Assembly (NCBI RefSeq): GCF_004797125.1
Contig: NZ_CP038810.1
Span: 1,240,001 to 1,304,000 of the forward strand
DNA: 64,000 bases
Reading direction: 5' to 3'
Origin: Flavobacterium sangjuense
GTDB taxonomy: Bacteria > Bacteroidota > Bacteroidia > Flavobacteriales > Flavobacteriaceae
In this document: piece by piece, positions 58,208 to 64,000 of the stretch
Position numbering within the stretch: position 1 is the first letter of the stretch
How the letters are laid out: the number at the start of each line of letters is the position of its first letter
Position numbers and translations under genes: made by a program
The notes under the pieces: model-generated
What the model saw: the letters and a program-made list of their open reading frames with translations, nothing else
Told to the model about the DNA's origin: nothing
Databases searched by the model: none

Positions 58208-60235
58208 CTAAATTAATCCCGCTCGCTTAAGTAAAGCTTCAGGTTTTGGTTCCTGTCCGCGGAAGCGTTTGTATAATTCCATCGGTAATTCGGTTCCGCC
58301 TTTTGACAATACGTTTTCTTTGAATTTGGTCGCGACTTCAGTGTTGAAAATTCCTTTTTCCTGAAAATACGCAAACGCATCGGCATCGAGAACTTCTGCC
58401 CATTTGTAGCTGTAATAACCCGAAGAATAGCCACCTTGAAAAATATGCGAAAACGAAACACTCATGCAGTTTTCTTCCACATCAGGATATAAAGACGTTC
58501 CATCAAATGCGACTTTTTCAAACGCTTTTACATCCGTAATCGCATTTGGATTGTTACTGTGGAAAGCCATATCTAAAATCCCGAAACTCAATTGGCGCAA
58601 CGTTGCCATTCCTTCTAAAAAGCTGGCACTTTCTTTAATTTTATTTACAAATTCCTGTGGAATGATTTCTCCCGTTTCATAATGTTTGGCAAAAATCGCC
58701 AAGGCTTCTGGCTCGTAGCACCAGTTTTCCATCACCTGACTTGGCAATTCCACAAAATCCCAATAAACAGAAGTTCCCGATAAACTTGGATAAGTAGTAT
58801 TGGCCAACATGCCGTGTAAAGCGTGTCCAAATTCATGAAACAAAGTCGTTACTTCGTTAAAGGTCAGGAGTGAAGGTTTGCTTTCGGTTGGAGGCGAAAA
58901 GTTGCACACTATAGAAACATGCGGTCTTTCGTTAACACCATCCTTTATATATTGTGGTTTGAAAGAAGTCATCCACGCGCCATTTCGTTTCCCTTTTCTT
59001 GGAAAAAAGTCGGCATAGAAAATGGCAACCAATTCATTTTGGAAATCCAAAACTTCAAAAGTCTGCACATCTTCATGGTATTTATCAATATCAAAAACTT
59101 CTTTGAATCTGATCCCGAATAACTTTTCAGCCACAGTAAACGCACCATTCAAAACATTTTCCAGTTTGAAATATGGCTTTAATTGTTCGTCATCAAAATC
59201 GAAAAGTTTTTGTTTTAGTTTTTCTGAATAGTAAGCACCATCCCATTTTTCCAATTGATCAATTCCGTCGAGTTCTTTTGCGAAAGCGGTTAATTGTGCA
59301 AATTCTTTCTCGGCTGCCGGTTTGGCTTTGGCTAACAAATCATTCAAAAACGATTTTACTTTTTCCGGAGTTTGTGCCATTCGTTCTTCGAGAACAAAAT
59401 CAGAATGGGTTTTGTAACCTAATAAATTAGCACGTTCAAAACGTAATTTGGCAATCTTCAACGCAATTTCCTGATTGTCGAATTCGTTATTTTGGAATGC
59501 TTTCTTACCGTTGGCAATCGCCAATTCTTTTCTAAGTTCGCGATTGTCGGCATAGGTAACAAACGGAATATAACTTGGGTAATCCAAAGTGAAAATCCAG
59601 CCTTCCATATTTTTTGATTTTGCCAGACTTGCCGCGGCTTCAACTGTTCCTTCCGGCAAACCTTTTATATCGTTTTCATTGGTAATATGCAATTGATAAT
59701 TGTTGGTTTCCGCCAGCACATTTTCCCCGTAAGTCAGTTTTAGTTTGGACAAATCCGTATCAATTTCACGTAAACGTGCTTTTTTATCTTCTGGTAAAAG
59801 TGCTCCGTTTCGGGAAAAGCTTTTGAATTTTTTATCTAATAATGTGGCTTGTTCTGTTGTTAAATTTAGCTTGTCTTTTTGTTCGTAAACTGCTTTTACA
59901 CGTTTGAACAAATCTTCATTTAACGCAATATCGTTACTGAAAGCAGTTAATAACGGAGAAACATCCTGCGCAATTTTTTGCATTTCTTCACAAGTTTCAG
60001 CCGAATTCATATTAAAGAAAATCGACGATAATCGGTCTAAAGCTTCGCCTGAAAAATCTAATGCTTCGATAGTATTTTCGAAAGTTGGTGCTTCCGGATT
60101 GTTGGTAATGGCATCAACTTCAGTTCTGGCTTTGGCGATGTTTTCTTCGAAAGCGGTTTGATAATCTTCTAATTTGATTTGACTAAAAGGTGCCGTATTG
60201 TGTTTTGTGTTGAATTTTTGTGTTAGGATTTTCAT
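58208..60235 (-). CDS. M3-family oligopeptidase (Dcp/oligopeptidase A-like)
   Basis: The 675-residue zinc metallopeptidase degrades short peptides in the cytoplasm. The zinc-binding HEFGH (His467, Glu468, His471) is in TLFHEFGHALHGM, with the downstream Glu ligand in a WDFVELPSQVMENW segment. Other signatures are YSYKWAEVLDADAFAYF and VPYADNREL-like features. Size matches peptidyl-dipeptidase Dcp/OpdA. There is no signal peptide. A CGCAAAG-type repeat precedes its start codon directly. Confidence 0.93.
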   Translation of the reverse strand: MKILTQKFNTKHNTAPFSQIKLEDYQTAFEENIAKARTEVDAITNNPEAPTFENTIEALDFSGEALDRLSSIFFNMNSAETCEEMQKIAQDVSPLLTAFSNDIALNEDLFKRVKAVYEQKDKLNLTTEQATLLDKKFKSFSRNGALLPEDKKARLREIDTDLSKLKLTYGENVLAETNNYQLHITNENDIKGLPEGTVEAAASLAKSKNMEGWIFTLDYPSYIPFVTYADNRELRKELAIANGKKAFQNNEFDNQEIALKIAKLRFERANLLGYKTHSDFVLEERMAQTPEKVKSFLNDLLAKAKPAAEKEFAQLTAFAKELDGIDQLEKWDGAYYSEKLKQKLFDFDDEQLKPYFKLENVLNGAFTVAEKLFGIRFKEVFDIDKYHEDVQTFEVLDFQNELVAIFYADFFPRKGKRNGAWMTSFKPQYIKDGVNERPHVSIVCNFSPPTESKPSLLTFNEVTTLFHEFGHALHGMLANTTYPSLSGTSVYWDFVELPSQVMENWCYEPEALAIFAKHYETGEIIPQEFVNKIKESASFLEGMATLRQLSFGILDMAFHSNNPNAITDVKAFEKVAFDGTSLYPDVEENCMSVSFSHIFQGGYSSGYYSYKWAEVLDADAFAYFQEKGIFNTEVATKFKENVLSKGGTELPMELYKRFRGQEPKPEALLKRAGLI

Positions 60236-60237
60236 TG

Positions 60238-60262
60238 CTCGCAGAGGCGCAAAGGCGCAAAG
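60238..60262. repeat. CGCAAAG-type short tandem repeat, copy 2
   Basis: CTCGCAGAGGCGCAAAGGCGC directly precedes the M3 peptidase start codon, mirroring the copy at 49292-49315. Confidence 0.65.
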
Positions 60263-60292
60263 TTTAAGTGTTTTTTTAGGGGTTTTTTTAAC

Positions 60293-60778
60293 CTATTTTT
60301 TCATTTCATCCGATGATTTGTTCACCGCATCTTTTAGAGATTCTTTGTAAATGATAATTTTATCAAGTACCATTTTGTCGTGGCTTCCGATAATTTGTGC
60401 TGCCAGAATTCCGGCGTTTTTTGCTCCGTTAAGCGCCACAGTTGCCACAGGAACGCCGCCAGGCATTTGCAAAATAGACAAAACTGAATCCCAACCATCA
60501 ATAGAATTGCTCGATTTTACGGGAACGCCAATCACAGGCAATGGCGACATAGAAGCAACCATACCAGGTAAATGTGCTGCACCACCAGCTCCGGCAATAA
60601 TTACTGTAATGCCACGCGTATGTGCTTTTTTACTGAAATCAAATAATTTTTCCGGCGTTCGGTGTGCCGAAACAATATCGACTTCGGTCTCGATGTCAAA
60701 ACTTTTTAGAATGTCGATGGCTTCCTGCATTACGGGTAAATCTGATTTTGAACCCATGATTATGGCTACTTTGCTCAT
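60293..60778 (-). CDS. purE: 5-(carboxyamino)imidazole ribonucleotide mutase
   Basis: The 161-residue enzyme converts N5-CAIR to CAIR in purine synthesis, working with PurK. Signatures are IMGSKSDLPVMQEAIDIL, SAHRTPEKLFDFSKKA, IIAGAGGAAHLPGMVAS and PVIGVPVKSSNSIDGWDSVLSILQMPGGVPVATVA (seen in parts). Length is normal. purK lies upstream on the same strand, 100 bp away, with an AT-rich heptamer-like repeat between. Confidence 0.95.
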   Translation of the reverse strand: MSKVAIIMGSKSDLPVMQEAIDILKSFDIETEVDIVSAHRTPEKLFDFSKKAHTRGITVIIAGAGGAAHLPGMVASMSPLPVIGVPVKSSNSIDGWDSVLSILQMPGGVPVATVALNGAKNAGILAAQIIGSHDKMVLDKIIIYKESLKDAVNKSSDEMKK

Positions 60779-60848
60779 TTTCTATTTTGAATTATAAATT
60801 ATAAATTATTAAATGATTTTATTCTTTCATTCAAAATTTAATATTGCT

Positions 60849-60872
60849 TACGCCCGTTCACTACGTTCGGGT
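60849..60872. repeat. Short GC-rich hairpin in the purK-purE gap
   Basis: CGCCCGTTCACTACGTTCGGG is an imperfect inverted repeat. It resembles CCTCGACTGCGCTCGGG inside repeat copy 1 at 48378-48394. It is 7 bp after the purK stop. Confidence 0.5.
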
Positions 60873-60878
60873 CATTAT

Positions 60879-62030
60879 TTATAATAATTTTTTACTGATT
60901 ACTTTGATACTGTTCTTTACTTCTTCCGCAATTCTTCTCGCCTCCTTCATATCTTCATTGACAATCGTTACATGTCCCATTTTGCGGAAAGGACGTGTTT
61001 CTTTTTTGCCGTAAATGTGAGGTGTCACGCCGTCAATTGCCATAATTTTTTCGATGTTTTCATAGATAACGTTTCCACTATATCCTTCAGCACCGACCAA
61101 ATTTACCATAATTCCGGCAACTTTGCTAGCAGTATTCCCCAAAGGCAAACCCAAAATCGCACGAAGATGATTTTCAAATTGGGAAGTATAACTCGCTTCA
61201 ATACTGTAATGTCCCGAATTGTGTGGTCTAGGCGCGACTTCGTTTACCAAAATTTCATTATCATGCGTTTGAAACATTTCAACGGCAAGCAAACCAACAT
61301 GGTTATAAGCCTTTGAAACTTGTAATGCTATTTCAGTTGCTTTTTGAGCTACTTTAGTATCAATTCGAGCCGGACAAATTACATATTCCACTTGATTGGC
61401 TTCGGGATGGAATTCCATTTCTACAACAGGATAGGTTTTTACTTCTCCGGAAGCAGAACGAGCGACAATTACGGCCAGTTCGTTTTTAAACGAAACCATT
61501 TGCTCAGCGACGCATTCCACATTTGGTAAATTTCCGATATCATCAATGGAGCGAACTACTTTTACGCCATTTCCGTCGTAACCAAACTGGGCGCATTTCC
61601 ATACAAAAGGGAAAGTTAGACAATTTGATTTTAAATCATCAAGATTTACAAAACGTTGGTGTGCTGAAGTCGGAATGTTATGCTGTACATAAAAATCTTT
61701 TTGAATGCCTTTGTTCTGAATGAGTCGCAATGTTTTTGGAGATGGAAAAACTTTTTGCCCTTCGGCTTCCAGTTTGTCCAAAGCGTCAAGATTTACATTC
61801 TCAATTTCGATGGTTAGCAAATCGACTTTTTTTCCAAATTCATAAACGGTATTAAAATCCATTAAATCACCAATAGAGAAATGAGTAGCACCAAATTGTG
61901 ATGGAGCTTCTCTGCTTGGATCGAGAATGTAGGTTTGAATATCGAATTTTCGGGTTTCGGCCAATAGCATTTTGCCTAATTGTCCGCCACCGAGAATTCC
62001 TAGTTTAAAATCGGAAGAGAAATAGTTCAT
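60879..62030 (-). CDS. purK: 5-(carboxyamino)imidazole ribonucleotide synthase
   Basis: From ATG 62028-62030 the protein has 383 residues. This ATP-grasp enzyme makes N5-CAIR for PurE. Signatures are LGILGGGQLGKMLL, ATHFSIGDLMDF, EVAPRPHNSGHYSIEA and VNLVGAEGYSGNVIYENI. An upstream in-frame start adds 18 residues that do not fit the family. A -7 element lies 25 bp upstream. Confidence 0.95.
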   Translation of the reverse strand: MNYFSSDFKLGILGGGQLGKMLLAETRKFDIQTYILDPSREAPSQFGATHFSIGDLMDFNTVYEFGKKVDLLTIEIENVNLDALDKLEAEGQKVFPSPKTLRLIQNKGIQKDFYVQHNIPTSAHQRFVNLDDLKSNCLTFPFVWKCAQFGYDGNGVKVVRSIDDIGNLPNVECVAEQMVSFKNELAVIVARSASGEVKTYPVVEMEFHPEANQVEYVICPARIDTKVAQKATEIALQVSKAYNHVGLLAVEMFQTHDNEILVNEVAPRPHNSGHYSIEASYTSQFENHLRAILGLPLGNTASKVAGIMVNLVGAEGYSGNVIYENIEKIMAIDGVTPHIYGKKETRPFRKMGHVTIVNEDMKEARRIAEEVKNSIKVISKKLL

Positions 62031-62054
62031 TCGTTGTAGTTGTAGTTGTTGGTG

Positions 62055-62062
62055 CAAAGATA
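62055..62062 (-). promoter_or_regulatory. Candidate -7 promoter element for purK-purE
   Basis: The minus strand reads TATCTTTG, a full match to TAnnTTTG, 25 bp before the purK start, inside the gap after the HEAT-like gene. Confidence 0.45.
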
Positions 62063-62080
62063 CTATTTCAAATTCAAAAA

Positions 62081-62617
62081 TCATTTAGATATTTTTCGCA
62101 AAACTTCACGTGCGGCAGCTTTATATCCAGCGGATTGAGAAGCAAAATCTTTATCAATGATATTTCGCAATTCCTCTTTTATCCAATCGTGTTTTTTTGC
62201 ATAATGCCCTAATGTATACATGGCATAAGCTTTCGGAGCGACTTTGGCATCACCAATTAACCAATCTAAACAAATCTCGATTAGTTTTTCCTGTTGGGTT
62301 TCGCTTAAAGAAATTGTTTTGGAAGTACTCAGAAAAAAAACGGTTCTCGACATTCCTCTGATGGCTGATTCGTGTTTGTATTTCGGAATGGTTTCGCAAA
62401 TGATATCAACAAAAGGAGCGAGCATTTTAGTATGAGTTTCAACAAGCATTTCGATAATCCAAACGGCTTTGTAATGATTTTTGTTGGTTAAATCGGTTGC
62501 AAAAGCTACTAAATCTTTCAGGTATTCCGGATTTTCCACAACAAAATCACGATTGCCATTTCTGCAATTTGTGCTGGCGTTGCTTTTTGCAATTCGGTTA
62601 AAGAAAGTCAGATCCAT
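62081..62617 (-). CDS. HEAT-repeat-like protein, unknown
   Basis: The 178-residue protein is built of about five helix pairs with repeated patterns such as DLVAFATDLTNKNHYKAVWIIEML and WLIGDAKVAPKAYAMYTLGHYA, resembling HEAT-like alpha-solenoid repeats. No catalytic motif is seen. It precedes purK by about 50 bp and is sometimes annotated with purine genes, which cannot be supported from this sequence. Confidence 0.7.
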   Translation of the reverse strand: MDLTFFNRIAKSNASTNCRNGNRDFVVENPEYLKDLVAFATDLTNKNHYKAVWIIEMLVETHTKMLAPFVDIICETIPKYKHESAIRGMSRTVFFLSTSKTISLSETQQEKLIEICLDWLIGDAKVAPKAYAMYTLGHYAKKHDWIKEELRNIIDKDFASQSAGYKAAAREVLRKISK

Positions 62618-62690
62618 TTTGTAAATATAAAAAATCCATTTTTATTTAACATTTTCACTTCTAAGGTCTAGCTTCTAACTTCCAAGTTCT

Positions 62691-62698
62691 TATCTTTG
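62691..62698 (+). promoter_or_regulatory. Candidate -7 promoter element for hpt-adk
   Basis: TATCTTTG fully matches TAnnTTTG, 24 bp before the hpt ATG. The upstream CTTCTAAGGTCTAGCTTCTAAC part is repeat-like. Confidence 0.45.
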
Positions 62699-62722
62699 CA
62701 CCTTATTTTAAATTTCAAAAAA

Positions 62723-63253
62723 ATGATACACTTACACGATAAAACATTCGAGCCATTCATTTCATCTGATGAAATTGATTTTGCAATTAAAAATATGGCT
62801 AAGCAAATGGATGATGATTTTTTTGACGAAGTGCCTGTATTTATTGGTGTTTTGAACGGATCATTTATGGTTTTGTCTGATTTGATGAAACACTATCGAG
62901 GCATGTGTGAAGTGAGTTTTGTAAAAATGGCTTCGTATGAAGGAACTGAAACAACCAACGAAGTAAAACAACTGATTGGTCTAAATCAGGATTTGGAAGG
63001 AAGAACTGTTGTCGTTGTGGAAGATATTGTCGATACAGGAAATACAATTGAGGAGTTGAAAGCTATTTTCAAACAAAACAAAGTAAAGCATTTGAAAATC
63101 GCAACCTTGTTTTTCAAACCGGAAGCCTATAAAAAAGACATTAAGATTGATTACGTTGGAATCAGAATTCCGAATAAGTTCATTGTTGGTTTTGGTTTAG
63201 ACTACGATGGATTAGGAAGAAATTTAGCCGACGTTTATCAATTAGCACAATAA
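62723..63253 (+). CDS. hpt: Hypoxanthine phosphoribosyltransferase
   Basis: From ATG 62723 the protein has 176 residues. It salvages hypoxanthine/guanine using PRPP. The PRPP-binding loop is VVVVEDIVDTGNT (about residues 93-105), with an N-terminal VFIGVLNGSFMVLSDL and VGFGLDYDGLGRNL near the end. adk follows closely, an arrangement that in some relatives is even a gene fusion. Confidence 0.94.
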   Translation: MIHLHDKTFEPFISSDEIDFAIKNMAKQMDDDFFDEVPVFIGVLNGSFMVLSDLMKHYRGMCEVSFVKMASYEGTETTNEVKQLIGLNQDLEGRTVVVVEDIVDTGNTIEELKAIFKQNKVKHLKIATLFFKPEAYKKDIKIDYVGIRIPNKFIVGFGLDYDGLGRNLADVYQLAQ

Positions 63254-63316
63254 AAAATGCTCAAGAGTATAAAACATTATTATAAAAAATTACTAAAATT
63301 TTTAAGGTTATATAAA

Positions 63317-63889
63317 ATGATTAACATCGTTCTTTTCGGAAAACCAGGTGCAGGAAAAGGCACACAAGCTGAATTTTTAAAGGAAAAATACAATCTGACA
63401 CATCTTTCAACAGGAGATATTTTCAGATACAATATAAAAAACGATACCGAATTGGGTCAGCTTGCTAAAACCTATATGGACAAAGGAGATTTGGTTCCGG
63501 ATGAAGTTACCATCCAAATGTTGCAAAGCGAAGTAGATAAAAATCCGAATTCTGACGGGTTTTTATTTGATGGTTTTCCAAGAACATTAGCGCAGGCAGC
63601 AGCTTTAGATGCTTTTTTGGAATCCAAAAATCAAAGCATTACAGCAACTGTAGCGTTAGAAGCCGATGACAATATTTTAGTTGCCCGTTTGTTAGAAAGA
63701 GGAAAAACTTCGGGAAGACCAGACGATCAGGACGAAGAAAAAATCAGAAACCGTTACGACGAATACAACCAAAAGACAGCGCCATTGATGGATTATTACA
63801 AAGCACAAGGCAAATTTCATTCAGTGGATGGCATCGGAACAATTGCAGAAGTGACGGAACGATTGACTAACGTATTCGACAAATTTTAA
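63317..63889 (+). CDS. adk: Adenylate kinase
   Basis: The 190-residue enzyme interconverts AMP, ADP and ATP. The P-loop GKPGAGKGT is at residues 8-16, then LSTGDIFRYNIKNDTELG, DGFPRTLAQA and the short lid GKTSGRPDDQDEEKIRNRYDEY without the zinc-binding lid found in long forms. A longer upstream frame exists but the ATG at 63317 gives the standard N-terminus. It is the downstream partner of hpt. Confidence 0.95.
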   Translation: MINIVLFGKPGAGKGTQAEFLKEKYNLTHLSTGDIFRYNIKNDTELGQLAKTYMDKGDLVPDEVTIQMLQSEVDKNPNSDGFLFDGFPRTLAQAAALDAFLESKNQSITATVALEADDNILVARLLERGKTSGRPDDQDEEKIRNRYDEYNQKTAPLMDYYKAQGKFHSVDGIGTIAEVTERLTNVFDKF

Positions 63890-63921
63890 AAACAATTTTT
63901 TGTTATTGGTTATTACACAAC

Positions 63922-63943
63922 TCATAACTTATAACTTATAACT
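63922..63943. repeat. Heptamer tandem repeat (CATAACT/TATAACT x 3)
   Basis: Three units of CATAACT/TATAACT lie 4 bp before the ATG of the last gene. The unit is the reverse complement of that in the array at 48284-48315. Confidence 0.7.
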
Positions 63944-63947
63944 CAAA

Positions 63948-64000
63948 ATGGAAATACTCATCATACTTTTTTTAATCCTGCTTAACGGCGTTTTCTCCAT
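63948..64000 (+). CDS. CNNM/hemolysin-type transporter, first codons only
   Basis: The reading frame begins MEILIILFLILLNGVFS and runs off the right edge after 17 complete codons. This hydrophobic start matches the first membrane segment of the HlyC/CorC (CNNM-type, TlyC) family. Too little is present for certainty. Confidence 0.55.
   Translation, partial: MEILIILFLILLNGVFS

Noticed and set aside
62081..62617. Adenylosuccinate lyase or other purine enzyme
   Set aside because: The sequence is helical repeat-like with no catalytic signature of that family; position beside purK is not enough.
1..64000. CRISPR array, insertion sequence, prophage or integrated element
   Set aside because: No regularly spaced repeats, transposase, integrase or phage genes are seen anywhere in the window.

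Overview
The window is AT-rich, densely coded DNA from a member of the Bacteroidota, very probably a Flavobacterium or a close relative. The evidence is the type IX secretion/gliding genes (porU, porV, gldJ), a secreted protein with a gliding-motility C-terminal sorting domain, a TonB-dependent receptor, A-rich regions before start codons without Shine-Dalgarno sequences, and many TAnnTTTG (-7) promoter elements typical of this phylum. I see no insertion sequence, prophage, CRISPR array or rRNA. One tRNA gene (Val, anticodon TAC) is present.

Layout. Positions 1-2230 (minus) hold the start of the pyruvate dehydrogenase E2 gene, E1-alpha and cytidine deaminase. Positions 2303-9420 hold porV and porU (minus), divergent from gldJ (plus). 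murF follows. Positions 10940-26625 (plus) form one long sulfur operon: two cysteine-rich leader peptides, each with its own terminator, then APS reductase (cysH), ATP sulfurylase (cysD, cysN), serine acetyltransferase, cysteine synthase, uroporphyrinogen methyltransferase, sulfite reductase flavoprotein and hemoprotein, a third leader ending in five Cys codons, a TonB-dependent receptor, a small barrel-like protein, a siroheme-synthase/TauE-type permease fusion, an OsmC-like protein and a homocysteine-forming sulfhydrylase. tRNA-Val, folC, exbB/exbD and a TonB-like protein follow, then gdh, a single-domain response regulator, anmK, an acyl-CoA dehydrogenase and a Crp-type regulator. Positions 35869-43184 (plus) carry small housekeeping and unknown genes ending in mannose-1-phosphate guanylyltransferase. 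Next come a 1150-residue T9SS cargo protein, an Mla-type ABC pair, a glycosyltransferase, a methyltransferase, a FabH-like enzyme, a truncated hemoglobin and gcvP. Positions 55809-57962 are a small minus-strand membrane-protein operon led by a GbsR/MarR-like regulator with a repeated palindromic operator. The window ends with an M3 peptidase, purE/purK, a HEAT-like protein, hpt, adk and the first codons of a CNNM/hemolysin-type transporter.

Most notable: the sulfur operon appears to be controlled by a cascade of cysteine-sensing leader peptides. Leaders 1 and 2 (10993-11061 and 11136-11231) each contain clustered Cys/Met codons and a segment inside or near the end of the reading frame that can pair with the 5' arm of the following terminator, so each has the parts of a ribosome-stalling transcription attenuator. 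Leader 3 (20183-20269) lies inside the operon, ends in five consecutive Cys codons and is flanked by 9-nt complementary segments that could close the start region of the receptor gene; it looks like a translational version of the same idea. A third layer of novelty is the fusion of a precorrin-2 dehydrogenase domain to a TauE/SafE permease in the same operon.
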